DNA of 17,353 nucleotides from an uncultured Muribaculaceae bacterium (GCA_910586175.1 CAJUIJ010000004.1:1790-19142); one strand, 5' to 3'; positions 1 through 9,045 are shown, counted from the stretch's first letter. A program made the numbers and translations. The notes: a model not told the origin generated them from the sequence alone.

Positions 1-1015
1 GTTGAGAAAACTCCATGTCACCAAAGAAAATGCCGGCATTGGCGAAAGCGAACAGCGGCACCACAATATAATTGACAAGCGGGTGCAGCGTATCCTCCAT
101 ATCCTGGAGTGGAGAGATTACCTTGTCGGAAGCGGATTCAATCTCCTTTAGCCAGTTCATCTGATCCTTGTCGAGAATGGTGCGGGAGTTCAAGGCCTCA
201 TCGTCATCGTGAGAGAAATATCCGATGTTCTTTCGTATTATCTTGACATAATTTTTAGGTGCGAACACAGGTTTTGCAGGAATTGTGAAGGCCACGATCA
301 CGCCGGCTATGGTAGGATGTATACCGGCATTGAGGAAGCAGAACCACACTATCGTACCTAAGAAAGCATAGAACATCTTCGACTGTATGCCAAGGTAACC
401 ACCGGCCACCAATACCACCACACAGGCAGCAGCCCAGAGCAGCAGCGTGACATCAATATGTGAACTGTAGAAAATCGCAATGACAAGAATGCCTCCTATG
501 TCGTCGACCACGGCGAGTGTGGTGAGAAACACCTTCAAGCCTATGGGCACACGGTTGCCGAGCATGCCGAGTACACCGAGCGAGAAAGCGATATCGGTAG
601 CCATTGGAATCGCCCAGCCTCCGGCATAGTCAGTACCCCGGGCCATAAGAAAATAAATGAGCACCGGGAATGCCATACCCCCCACAGCAGCGAGGATAGG
701 CAGCAACGCATTGCGAAAAGATGACAATTCGCCCACAAGCACCTCTCGCTTTATCTCCAAGCCTACAGAGAAAAAGAAGAGTGCCATGAGCGCATCGTTG
801 ATAAAGGCCATAATGCTCATTGGCTGACCATGATGGCTGAAAAGATTAAAAGAACCGACCTGCAGAGCGAGTTCATGAGTCCATAGCGAATTGTACCAAT
901 CTGTGAAACCGGGCACATTGACTATGATGAGAGCCAACGCGGTAGCTGCTATAAGCACATTACCTGAATTGGCATAATTGCGCAGAGTCTTGCGCGCTGT
1001 ATAAAAAACAGACAT
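1..1015 (-). CDS. nhaA: Na+/H+ antiporter NhaA (C-terminal part cut by window edge)
   Basis: Inner-membrane antiporter that exchanges sodium for protons in pH and sodium homeostasis. About 338 residues are present, beginning MSVFYTARKTLRNYANSG from the ATG at 1015; the 3' end lies beyond base 1. The translation has the hallmarks of the family: an early segment GLEIKREVLVGELS, the motif GWAIPMATDIAFSLGVL, and TLAVVDDIGGILVIAIFYS, whose adjacent aspartates correspond to the ion-binding Asp pair of E. coli NhaA. Many hydrophobic segments follow. A charged loop with FSHDDDEALNSR and a later helix LVNYIVVPLFAFANAGIFF match the longer form seen in Bacteroidetes. The gene starts 69 bp after the end of the upstream peroxiredoxin gene on the same strand, with only a one-mismatch -7 box (1040-1047) between, so the two may be co-transcribed. 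Identification is secure; only completeness is unknown. Confidence 0.96.
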   Translation of the reverse strand, partial: MSVFYTARKTLRNYANSGNVLIAATALALIIVNVPGFTDWYNSLWTHELALQVGSFNLFSHHGQPMSIMAFINDALMALFFFSVGLEIKREVLVGELSSFRNALLPILAAVGGMAFPVLIYFLMARGTDYAGGWAIPMATDIAFSLGVLGMLGNRVPIGLKVFLTTLAVVDDIGGILVIAIFYSSHIDVTLLLWAAACVVVLVAGGYLGIQSKMFYAFLGTIVWFCFLNAGIHPTIAGVIVAFTIPAKPVFAPKNYVKIIRKNIGYFSHDDDEALNSRTILDKDQMNWLKEIESASDKVISPLQDMEDTLHPLVNYIVVPLFAFANAGIFFGDMEFSQ

Positions 1016-1084
1016 AGTATGTGGAATTTAGAAGAAATGCAAATACAACTGGAAGAGAGATAAAAGAGGGACTGGTCTGACAGG

Positions 1085-1537
1085 TCAGGCGGGATTGACG
1101 TTGTAACGGTCATCAAGAAGGGCGAAGAGCTGCTCGGAGGCCGTGCGTGTCTGCACTTTCTCTATGATATCAGTCACGGTGCCGTCATGATTGAGCACGA
1201 AAGTGGTGCGTTTCACTTTCCCCTCATTTTCTATGCCTGCAAGTTTGGCGAGGGAAAGGTCGGTATCAGCTACCAACGGGAATGGCAATTCGTTCTTCTC
1301 GATAAACCGGCAATGACTCTTCTGCGAATCCTTGCTCACACCAATCACCTGATAACCCATATCAAGCCAAGTCTTGTAGTTATCCTTAAAGTTATTGGCC
1401 TCGAACGTGCAGCCCGAAGTGCTGTCTTTCGGATAGAAATAGATTATAAAACGTTTACCCGGAAAATCAGAGAGTCTGAGTTCCTTACCATTCTGGTCCA
1501 CTCCGAGCAAGTCGGGAAATTTGTCAGTGACATTCAT
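1085..1537 (-). CDS. bcp: Thioredoxin-dependent peroxiredoxin, PrxQ/Bcp family
   Basis: Cytoplasmic thiol peroxidase that reduces hydrogen and organic peroxides, normally recycled by thioredoxin. The 150-residue length is typical. The AhpC/TSA-type fold is clear: FIIYFYPKDSTSGCTFEA has the PxxxTxxC active site with peroxidatic Cys43, followed by VIGVSKDSQKSH and LPFPLVADTD. The classical resolving cysteine five residues after the peroxidatic one is replaced (Asn48). A second cysteine, Cys76 in SHCRF, sits where the alpha-3 type of PrxQ carries its resolving cysteine, so the protein is probably an atypical 2-Cys enzyme of that subtype; this is inferred from position only. The start is the ATG at 1537; a valid-looking SD is absent, as usual in this phylum. 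It is probably the first gene of a unit with nhaA downstream. Confidence 0.95.
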   Translation of the reverse strand: MNVTDKFPDLLGVDQNGKELRLSDFPGKRFIIYFYPKDSTSGCTFEANNFKDNYKTWLDMGYQVIGVSKDSQKSHCRFIEKNELPFPLVADTDLSLAKLAGIENEGKVKRTTFVLNHDGTVTDIIEKVQTRTASEQLFALLDDRYNVNPA

Positions 1538-1579
1538 ATCTCAAATTATTATATTGGTTATATACTTTTTAACATTCAA

Positions 1580-1606
1580 GGGGGTGCGATTGTTGTTCGC
1601 ACCCCC
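1580..1606 (-). terminator. GC-rich hairpin between adhesin gene and bcp
   Basis: A perfect 10-bp stem, GGGGGTGCGA at 1580-1589 and TCGCACCCCC at 1597-1606, with a 7-nt loop. It lies 43 bp past the stop of the large secreted-protein gene and before bcp on the same strand. There is no clean T-run directly after the stem on either strand (on the minus strand a short A/T-rich stretch follows), so it may be an imperfect terminator, a 3'-end stabiliser, or an attenuator-like leader element of bcp. Confidence 0.6.
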
Positions 1607-1649
1607 TATCTATACGTATAATTGACAAGTATATTTTGTCAGATCATAA

Positions 1650-4600
1650 TCAAATCACCACCTTCACGGCTTTCTTGCCGGCACGCACCACAAACACTCC
1701 GGCTCCGGGCTCTACCGAATGCTTCATCCCCCTGGCTGTGTAAATGGTCTTACCATCAGCTGAAGATACACTCACCGCGCCACCTTCAGGATTGTCTACA
1801 AGAATCTTTCCGTTGCGAGCCACAATCGTGATTGACGAGTCTTCGACTTCGTTGACCGCTCCTTGGCCACCGACAGTCAATGTGAGGCGGTTGCCGGATG
1901 CAGATTCGCGGCCATTGCTGTATGCTGCCACCAAATGGTAAGTGTAGGTACCATCAGCGAGTGCATTATCGGCATACGACAATGCCGATGCCGGAAGCTC
2001 TGTAAGCAGGATGCCGTCGCGATAGAGCTTATAACTTGTCAGCACAGCCGTGCGGCTCTCCCTGCGTTCCACAAACTCCATGTCGTCGATAAAGAGGATG
2101 AATCCATCTTCCGACACGCAATGGATTGCAAAATAACGTGTATCTTCGGGAAGAGTGAACTCATGCTTCTCCCATTCACCACCTGTAGTGACAACATCGG
2201 CCAACGACTTGAACGAACGAACGTCAGTGTCGGAAGTGGAGTAAAGCACCTCAAACTTGTCCATGCCCTGCATCACATCGGCCGACTTAGCATAGAAATG
2301 AATAGTCTGACCACCAAACACTTCGGGCGAAATAAACCAGTCGTTGTTGGTAGCAGAGACAGCCTCACCCTGCGAATTGAGCTGATACCCTTGGAAACAT
2401 GCGAGCACTTGGTTGCCAGTGCGAGGGTCGAAGCAATCATAGGGGAATAGAGCCTGAGACTTGTCCACGATGCCGAGCACAACCGGATTGAAGACCATGA
2501 ACGATTGCGGCACGCCACTGTTTTCGAAATATACATTGGAGAAGCCCCAAGTCGGGTTGCCGTCGCCATCGACCATTGTATATCCGGCGAAGTCATCAAT
2601 AGCGAATGGCACATGCTCCTCAAATCCGTCCTGCACCGCGTGAGCGTCAGGCTTATTCCAACTCAGGCTGATATTCTTGCCAGACACCTCGCCGGAAAGG
2701 CTGTGCACCTCAGGCATAGGAGGCAATATAACCTGCGTGCGGACTTCATCGGAGGTATTGTTGCCTGCCACTTCATCATCTGCCCATTCGATCACACCCC
2801 TTAACGTGTGTACGGTGCCACTCTCATCTTCACCGTAAGAGCGAGTAAAGCGGAAAGTATGATATTCCTTAGACTTTAAGGCGGCACCGGGAAGCGATGC
2901 GACTTGTGAACTTCCGTCTAACAAGTTCACCTTATAGGCACCGGCAGGCACATCGACTGCACCACGGTTGTATATGGTGAGCTTATAGACACCATCCTTA
3001 CCACCCTCCACTTTGCCACTGCCTGTGAAGGCATAAGCCTGGAGGTCGTTGCTGATAAGATTTGAAACCTGCACACGGTCTACGCAAACACTCTGCTCAC
3101 AGGCTGTAATGCCGTGCAAGGATATCCTGACGTATGGCTGGTTGCGATATGCAGTGAGGTCGAACGAATATTTCAGCCACCCGGTGCCAAGGTCATCCAC
3201 ATATATTGCATCGGCCAATGGCTCGCGTGAGCCATCTGCAAGCATAACCTCAGGAATAAGACGATCCTCGAAGCCTTCGTCCCATGCGCTATGCTCATCG
3301 GTATAGTTGTGGTAGAAATAGAACGAAAGCATTGGTGCTGACAACGAACTTATATTCAGCTTCGGCGATACGAGCAAACTCTCGTCGCCTATTCTGCCGT
3401 CGATGCCGAAGACCGCCAGACCACCATCGCTGTCGACAGGCTCGCAATATGGATTGGTGCCATAGGAGGCCACGCCCCAGTTCTGCACTTTGCCTTTGAG
3501 CTTGTACATAACCCAAGGTGTAGAGCTTACGGAAGCGTCGGCAAACGATTCTGCAAACTCTCCCTCATAAGGATTGCCATATACGATATAATCGGTAGAT
3601 GCAGCCTCGCTGTATCCTACCGGACTCTTGGCAGTGACGATATAGGCCACAAGATGCTGCATCCGGCTTCCGTCGAGAGCATTGTCGGTATATGAAGTGC
3701 CCTTCACACCGGCTTGAAGCAGTTCGAGATTATCTTCAAACCGGTAGACACTGTAGGTGAGTTCATCGGCATTGATATATCCTCCGTTAACTCCTGCCTC
3801 GGGAGCTGTCCATGTCAATACAGGCACACCGCTTGCATCGCTCACGCTAAGCATTCCCACTGCTTGCGGTATGTCCCAGCCCACATAAACTCTTGTCTCG
3901 GCCTTTTCGCCTTGCTTGCCATTGGCATATGCCACCACCCTGTAATCCACATATCCGGCCACATTCTTGTCAGTCCAACTGTAAGAGGCACCCGGGGCCA
4001 CATTAGCGGTATGAACAGGCTGCTCATCGTTGCCGTGATAGATTTCTATCTTATCGAGCGAAGTGAGGTTGAGGCCACCGATAGTCTGAGTGGGGGCAGA
4101 GAAAGAGACAACCGCCTTCTCCTCACCGGAAGCATCGGGCGTTACGGTCAGGCCGGTGACTGCGGCGGGGGCATCTACGTCGGGCACTATATCGACCACG
4201 ATATTGCCCACGAAGCAATAGAAGCGTTTCTTAGGCGAAGTGATATGGAAACCTACATAATAATTGCCCGATTCGGCAGCCACGAAGTCGGCCGAGAAAT
4301 TCATGCGCTCTTTATTGTTATAATCAGCTGCGGTGAGAATCGAGGTCTGCGCTGATACTGTGTTCTGCGGGCCGGCAGTAACCTCTACCCTCTCCTTGTC
4401 GCCTTTAGTCCAGAGGTCGAATGTGACGCGATATTTCTTCCCTTTCTCCACAGTGACGGGAGGTGTAATCAGCCAGTCGTCGGCAGCATACTCGGGATGA
4501 TAGCCATAGACAGCGCAATTACCCTGGTCGGCCGCGTATTTAAAGTCGGGTCCATACATCCAGCCTCCCCAGCTGTATTGACCATCCCAGTCGCCATTGG

Positions 4601-6323
4601 CATCAATCACCGTGAACAGGTCATAAGCCTCCTTGCTCTCGAATCCGAATGAAACCGGGAGATTAGAGCCCATGCCGAACAGGGCGGATTCTGTCTGAGC
4701 AGCCACTCCCTCGCGGTCTCCACAATATGGAGTCACCACATAGTAGAAATTAGAAGCAGGCACATTGGCAGGGTCAGTGAAATAAGTTGCACTTATACCA
4801 TCAGCCACAGTAACCTCATCAGGCATACGGACCACCGTATAGGTAAGCTGCGCGGGGTCTACATAGCCGTCATGACGGCCGGTTGCCGGAGCAGTCCAGG
4901 ATATGTGAGCCTTTCCGTCGGTTGTAGCCTCCGCTTTGAGATTACCTACTGCCGCGGGTGCATCAATACCCACATACTTTGCAAGAGTGCGGCGCACACC
5001 GTCACCCTCTGCATTGGAGGCATAGGCAGTGACCGAGTGAACACCTTCTGTCAATGTACGGGGCAAAGTGATCGTCTCGCCCGGCGATACGCTCTTGCTC
5101 TCGGCATTGCCGCCATCCGTCAACACTGTAAGGGTCATTTCACCCGTCAACTTGGCACCTGAGCTTGTGGTGCCCGGCGCAGTAATCTTGAAGTTACCCG
5201 ACAGCGAGGCTCCATCAAATTCTGCGGTTATATCCTCCACTGCCGCAGGTGCACCGTCAGCCACCGAGGGAGAAGGGATATAGAGACCTGTATACTCCTC
5301 ATTGTTTGTGAAGTTAAAAATAAGGGATGCTTTGCCGGTGGCAGTGTCCACTTCATAGAGACCTGACCGGCCACTGGTCTGCACAGCCGCCCAATAGAGC
5401 TTGCCACTCACCGGATCGAAAGTCATGGACTGCGCATAATCTGCACTTATGCCGGTGGAGCCTATGCGTATGCAGTCGCCTGTAGTCTTGTTGATACTAT
5501 AGAGCGATGCATCGTCACCTTTCGATATGCCATACAATTGTCCGCCTTGGGTGGAGGCAAGGGCTATCATTGAGGGTATCTGTGCTATTGGAGAAGCAAA
5601 ACCTGTGTAAGGGTCAATCTCGGACAACGATGGATAGTATCGCTCTATCCAGCCGGTTTCATCGGTTACCTTAATATTGGCAAGAGCATATATGCGACCC
5701 TCAGTGGGGTCGTATGTCATGGCATTGGTAATCTGCTGCAAGTCGAAGCCTTCGTTGATAAACGAGAGTATGTTTTTCGAAAACTCATGAGTCTGGAGAT
5801 CGTATGTGCAGAATGTTGTAAACGTAAATCCCATTTCCTCGGTATAGACATACGAATTCCAGTAATACTTCTTGCCATCGGAGCATCCTCCGCCATTGGC
5901 TTCGTAACTACCCTGATTGTATACAAGTTCAGGCAATGTGTAGTCTGAAGCCGTGAACTTGTAGATGCCGTATGCTCCGTTAGTGCCGGCCCACCGGTTG
6001 GAGTAGATAAGTGAGCCAAAAATCTCGGTGCCGTCACCGAGCACATATTGGGGAGCTTTTCCCCTGCTGTCTCTCATCATTGACTGCGTAGCGAGAGGAG
6101 CATCGGTCACATCGGTAAATGTGGTGAGATGACGCATGCTTCGTGTTGACACGGGGTCGGTCAAGACATGCCTTACCTTCCTCTCGGTAGTGGCCGTCGT
6201 TACGAATCTTGACATTTCAGGATTGTCAGGATTGAACACACCTTTTTTCTGGGCAGCTACGGGCAGGAGAGCCAATATGCCACACGCCACCACTATTGCC
6301 TGTTTTTGTCGTGTTTTCATCAT
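1650..6323 (-). CDS. Large secreted multidomain protein with gingipain-type cleaved-adhesin domains and T9SS-like tail
   Basis: A 1557-residue protein predicted to leave the cell. Residues 1-25 form a signal peptide (basic start, hydrophobic core ending VAAQ). Residues about 90-350 contain repeated short motifs such as AMTYDPTEGRIYALA, GGQLYGISK and MTFDPVSGKLYWAA, typical of a beta-propeller. Fn3-like domains follow at about 355-450, 455-550, 718-815 and 818-915. Three jelly-roll domains of the cleaved-adhesin/MAM-like type lie at about 555-712 (with DDWLITPPVTV), 920-1090 (with ESLLVSPKL) and 1236-1420 (with NDWFISPEVF, ending LFIDDMEF). A CARDB-like domain spans about 1095-1200. The last 60 residues end GAGVFVVRAGKKAVKVVI, the pattern of type IX secretion sorting domains. 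The third jelly roll is nested inside an Fn3 fold, as in gingipain K domains. No protease motif was recognised. Adhesion or glycan/protein binding is inferred. The start could be either of two adjacent Met codons. Confidence 0.88.
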   Translation of the reverse strand: MMKTRQKQAIVVACGILALLPVAAQKKGVFNPDNPEMSRFVTTATTERKVRHVLTDPVSTRSMRHLTTFTDVTDAPLATQSMMRDSRGKAPQYVLGDGTEIFGSLIYSNRWAGTNGAYGIYKFTASDYTLPELVYNQGSYEANGGGCSDGKKYYWNSYVYTEEMGFTFTTFCTYDLQTHEFSKNILSFINEGFDLQQITNAMTYDPTEGRIYALANIKVTDETGWIERYYPSLSEIDPYTGFASPIAQIPSMIALASTQGGQLYGISKGDDASLYSINKTTGDCIRIGSTGISADYAQSMTFDPVSGKLYWAAVQTSGRSGLYEVDTATGKASLIFNFTNNEEYTGLYIPSPSVADGAPAAVEDITAEFDGASLSGNFKITAPGTTSSGAKLTGEMTLTVLTDGGNAESKSVSPGETITLPRTLTEGVHSVTAYASNAEGDGVRRTLAKYVGIDAPAAVGNLKAEATTDGKAHISWTAPATGRHDGYVDPAQLTYTVVRMPDEVTVADGISATYFTDPANVPASNFYYVVTPYCGDREGVAAQTESALFGMGSNLPVSFGFESKEAYDLFTVIDANGDWDGQYSWGGWMYGPDFKYAADQGNCAVYGYHPEYAADDWLITPPVTVEKGKKYRVTFDLWTKGDKERVEVTAGPQNTVSAQTSILTAADYNNKERMNFSADFVAAESGNYYVGFHITSPKKRFYCFVGNIVVDIVPDVDAPAAVTGLTVTPDASGEEKAVVSFSAPTQTIGGLNLTSLDKIEIYHGNDEQPVHTANVAPGASYSWTDKNVAGYVDYRVVAYANGKQGEKAETRVYVGWDIPQAVGMLSVSDASGVPVLTWTAPEAGVNGGYINADELTYSVYRFEDNLELLQAGVKGTSYTDNALDGSRMQHLVAYIVTAKSPVGYSEAASTDYIVYGNPYEGEFAESFADASVSSTPWVMYKLKGKVQNWGVASYGTNPYCEPVDSDGGLAVFGIDGRIGDESLLVSPKLNISSLSAPMLSFYFYHNYTDEHSAWDEGFEDRLIPEVMLADGSREPLADAIYVDDLGTGWLKYSFDLTAYRNQPYVRISLHGITACEQSVCVDRVQVSNLISNDLQAYAFTGSGKVEGGKDGVYKLTIYNRGAVDVPAGAYKVNLLDGSSQVASLPGAALKSKEYHTFRFTRSYGEDESGTVHTLRGVIEWADDEVAGNNTSDEVRTQVILPPMPEVHSLSGEVSGKNISLSWNKPDAHAVQDGFEEHVPFAIDDFAGYTMVDGDGNPTWGFSNVYFENSGVPQSFMVFNPVVLGIVDKSQALFPYDCFDPRTGNQVLACFQGYQLNSQGEAVSATNNDWFISPEVFGGQTIHFYAKSADVMQGMDKFEVLYSTSDTDVRSFKSLADVVTTGGEWEKHEFTLPEDTRYFAIHCVSEDGFILFIDDMEFVERRESRTAVLTSYKLYRDGILLTELPASALSYADNALADGTYTYHLVAAYSNGRESASGNRLTLTVGGQGAVNEVEDSSITIVARNGKILVDNPEGGAVSVSSADGKTIYTARGMKHSVEPGAGVFVVRAGKKAVKVVI

Positions 6324-6466
6324 AAAGTTATTATTTTGCTAATTATATTCATATCTTAGAAATATCCTAAGTCATCAAATATGGATAAATATTGACAGCT
6401 TTAAAAACCGTACTGCAATTTTGCATTTCAAACTATGCCAATTGCCTAAACAAAGTTTAACAATTG

Positions 6467-6498
6467 CAAATTTAGCTAAAATAATCAACTTTCCTAAA
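6467..6498 (-). promoter_or_regulatory. Putative Bacteroidetes promoter for the adhesin gene
   Basis: On the minus strand, TAAATTTG (6474-6467) matches the -7 consensus TAnnTTTG exactly, and TTTA (6498-6495) lies 20 bp upstream in place of the TTTG -33 box. It would give an untranslated leader of about 135 nt. The region is very AT-rich, so a chance match is possible. Confidence 0.4.
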
Positions 6499-6565
6499 TT
6501 TAACCCCTTTTATTTTACAAATTGTCAAATAAAATACAAGAGAAAGAAACTTTAGGCAAAAAACA

Positions 6566-6605
6566 AGCAGTATGTATCATAAATCGATTTATGATACATA
6601 CTGCT
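6566..6605 (-). terminator. Perfect 40-bp palindrome, terminator of lepA
   Basis: The arms GCAGTATGTATCATAAAT (6567-6584) and ATTTATGATACATACTGC (6587-6604) are exact reverse complements around CG; one extra A:T pair extends it to 6566-6605. It starts 45 bp after the lepA stop. On the minus strand the palindrome is followed by TTGTTTTTTG, a good U-tract; on the plus strand no T-run follows. It therefore reads as a factor-independent terminator for lepA. Confidence 0.8.
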
Positions 6606-6649
6606 AACAAAAAGTTTGCGACCCGGCAGGTCAGCTGCCTTGTGGCGTG

Positions 6650-8437
6650 TCAGTCAAGTTTAAGCACGGCGAGGAAAGCCTTCTGCGGCACTTCTACCGA
6701 ACCGATTTGCTTCATGCGCTTCTTGCCGGCTTTCTGCTTCTCAAGGAGCTTGCGCTTTCGCGATATGTCACCACCATAGCACTTTGCCGTCACATCCTTG
6801 CGCACTGCCTTTACAGTCTCGCGTGCGATAATCTTGGCGCCTATTGCCGCCTGGATGGCAATATCGAATTGCTGGCGCGGAATAAGCTCCTTGAGTTTCT
6901 CGCACATGCGACGTCCGAACCTCACGGAGTTGGCTTCATGGGTTAGCGTGGAGAGCGCATCGACACTCTCGCCATTGAGCAGTATGTCGAGTTTCACGAG
7001 TTTGGACTGACGATAGTCATGAATGTGATAATCGAAGCTCGCGTAACCCTTCGACACGCTTTTCAGTTTGTCGTAAAAGTCAATCACAATCTCGCCCAAG
7101 GGCATATCGAATGTAAGCTCCATACGGTTGCCCGAAATATACTCCTGTTTGAGGAGTTCACCGCGCTTGCCGAGGCAAAGGGTCATAATCGGACCGATAA
7201 AATCAGCCTGTGTTATGATGGTGGCGCGGATATATGGTTCCTCTATATAGTCAATAGCTGTAGGCTCAGGCAAGCCTGAGGGATTGTGCACTTCCGTTTT
7301 GTTGCCTTTCTTGTCGGTAACGATATATGAGACGTTTGGCACGGTGGTTATCACATCCATGCCGAATTCTCGGCCGAGGCGTTCCTGCACAATCTCCATA
7401 TGTAGCAGTCCAAGGAAACCGCATCGGAAACCGAAGCCAAGCGCCACAGATGATTCGGGCTGGAATGTGAGCGAGGCGTCGTTGAGCTGGAGCTTCTCGA
7501 GCGAGGCACGAAGATTTTCGAAATCTTCGGTCTCTATAGGATATACACCGGCAAAGACCATCGGCTTAACCTCCTCAAAACCGGCTATCGCTTTGTCGCA
7601 AGGTTTGTTTACATGGGTGATGGTATCGCCTACGCGAACCTCTTTTGATGACTTTATGCCCGATATGATGTAGCCCACATTACCGGCAGACAATTCCTTG
7701 CGGGGCGACATGTCGAGTTTCAGAACACCTATCTCGTCGGCATGATATTCCTTACCTGTAGAGACAAATTTCACGAAATCATCGGTGCGGATGGTACCGT
7801 TTACTATCTTATAATATGCGATAATACCTCGAAATGGATTGAACACAGAATCGAAGATAAGGGCTTGAAGTGGGGCTTCCGGATCTCCCTTTGGTGCCGG
7901 AACACGCTCTACAATTGCGCGAAGCACCTCATCAATACCCATACCGGTCTTGCCGGAGGCCCGGATTACTTCAGAGGGATCGCAGCCGAGCAGATCCACA
8001 ATCTGGTCTTCCACCTCGTCGGGCTTTGCACTGTCGAGGTCGCACTTGTTGATGACCGGGATAATCTCCAGATCGTTATCGATAGCCATGTAGAGATTCG
8101 ATATAGTCTGAGCCTGGATTCCCTGCGAACCGTCCACAATCAGCAATGCCCCCTCGCAGGCGGCAATTGAACGTGACACTTCGTAGGAGAAGTCCACGTG
8201 TCCGGGAGTGTCAATAAGATTGAGCACATATTTCTGACCGTCGAGTTCGTATTCCATCTGTATGGCATGGCTTTTGATTGTGATGCCACGCTCACGCTCG
8301 AGATCCATATCGTCGAGCACTTGGGCCTCCATATCCTTTGCGGCTACGGTGCCGGTGCGTTCGAGCAGACGGTCGGCAAGCGTTGACTTGCCGTGATCGA
8401 TATGAGCTATAATGCAGAAATTTCGGATATTCTTCAT
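6650..8437 (-). CDS. lepA: Elongation factor 4 (LepA), ribosomal back-translocase GTPase
   Basis: Translational GTPase that binds the ribosome and affects translocation or initiation-stage assembly. The 595 residues match the usual length of about 600. The G1 P-loop AHIDHGKS is at 11-18, RERGIT (G2 region) at 48-53, DTPGHVD (G3) at 76-82 and NKCD (G4) at 130-133. Domain II follows, then the EF-G-like domain beginning about KPMVFAGVYP, with FGFRCGFLGLLHMEIVQERL. The LepA-specific C-terminal domain is present and complete, including QAAIGAKIIARETVKAVRKD and KCYGGDISRKRKLLEKQKAG. The start is the ATG at 8437, giving MKNIRNFCIIAHIDHGK. It is flanked by a likely promoter upstream and a palindromic terminator downstream, so it appears monocistronic. 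Nothing unusual was seen. Confidence 0.98.
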   Translation of the reverse strand: MKNIRNFCIIAHIDHGKSTLADRLLERTGTVAAKDMEAQVLDDMDLERERGITIKSHAIQMEYELDGQKYVLNLIDTPGHVDFSYEVSRSIAACEGALLIVDGSQGIQAQTISNLYMAIDNDLEIIPVINKCDLDSAKPDEVEDQIVDLLGCDPSEVIRASGKTGMGIDEVLRAIVERVPAPKGDPEAPLQALIFDSVFNPFRGIIAYYKIVNGTIRTDDFVKFVSTGKEYHADEIGVLKLDMSPRKELSAGNVGYIISGIKSSKEVRVGDTITHVNKPCDKAIAGFEEVKPMVFAGVYPIETEDFENLRASLEKLQLNDASLTFQPESSVALGFGFRCGFLGLLHMEIVQERLGREFGMDVITTVPNVSYIVTDKKGNKTEVHNPSGLPEPTAIDYIEEPYIRATIITQADFIGPIMTLCLGKRGELLKQEYISGNRMELTFDMPLGEIVIDFYDKLKSVSKGYASFDYHIHDYRQSKLVKLDILLNGESVDALSTLTHEANSVRFGRRMCEKLKELIPRQQFDIAIQAAIGAKIIARETVKAVRKDVTAKCYGGDISRKRKLLEKQKAGKKRMKQIGSVEVPQKAFLAVLKLD

Positions 8438-8480
8438 ATTATAATAACATCTTTCTTAACCCCACTCCCCTACCAAATTA

Positions 8481-8509
8481 CAAAATTAATAAAAAATTTG
8501 CGCAACAAC
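8481..8509 (-). promoter_or_regulatory. Putative lepA promoter
   Basis: On the minus strand TAATTTTG (8488-8481) is an exact TAnnTTTG -7 box about 45 bp before the lepA start. The upstream box is weak: GTTG (8509-8506) lies at a 17-bp spacing, shorter than the usual 19-21. Confidence 0.5.
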
Positions 8510-9030
8510 GGCATTTCACAAAAAATAGTGCTTGAAATGGAAAGCTTTGGCTCGAGCACAATTCTACCTGAGGTTATTTTTTCACAAATTGTTTTGGCAC
8601 GAGGAAAGGTGACGAAAACAGGGGAGCAATCGCCGCTTTCTTTGATAAAGGGAACCTGACCACGTTCTTCAACCTGCAACAACGAACAATTTGAACACAT
8701 TTCACTCGGAGACATGTATTCAATCACCAACTTACAGGATTGTCCCCGTAGATTAAAAAATCCGTCCCTGCAAGAAGAACCGAGTGAACTTCTTCATATT
8801 TTTCTTTGGAGAGATGATTGATATATCACATAGGGCAATGTAACGAAAGAGCATGTGCCATCATTTGTGTATGTCTTACAGTACCTATAATTCCAAATAA
8901 ACGGCATTGCGGAGCCATCCATCCAAGAAAGATGGACGTTTCTTGGAAAAACTTGACGACTTGAAAGAACAGTTTGAAGATTTAAGTGTGGTCTCATAAT
9001 ATCATGACAATCGGTATGTCAACATAATCA
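8510..9030. other. Gene-poor stretch with possible decayed coding remnants
   Basis: No gene is convincing between the lepA promoter and the ORF6N promoter. Several short open stretches have protein-like composition but no recognised family. The plus-strand frame ending at TAA 8997-8999 reads PSKKDGRFLEKLDDLKEQF and then EDLSVVS, which looks like the charged tail of a real protein but is open only from 8901. The plus-strand frame 8660-8821 contains NEQFEHISLGDMYS, and a TGA at 8657 separates it from an open stretch upstream. A minus-strand frame is open from 8715 to 8470, overlapping the lepA promoter. A 9-bp hairpin (8922-8930 with 8939-8947, 8-nt loop) lies in the tail region. This is best read as debris from a lost gene; strand and family are unresolved. 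Confidence 0.35.
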
Positions 9031-9045
9031 TCTGAAATACCGATT
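9009..9045. repeat. Inverted repeat overlapping the ORF6N promoter
   Basis: AATCGGTA (9009-9016) and TACCGATT (9038-9045) are perfect 8-bp inverted arms separated by 21 bp. The right arm lies in the spacer of the predicted promoter and is followed by ATTTTT. It could be an operator for a dimeric regulator or the terminator of the vanished upstream gene. Confidence 0.5.

Noticed and set aside
8470..8730. Minus-strand open frame of about 80 codons upstream of lepA
   Set aside because: It overlaps the lepA promoter, has no recognised family, and the opposite strand is similarly open; no evidence that it is a gene.
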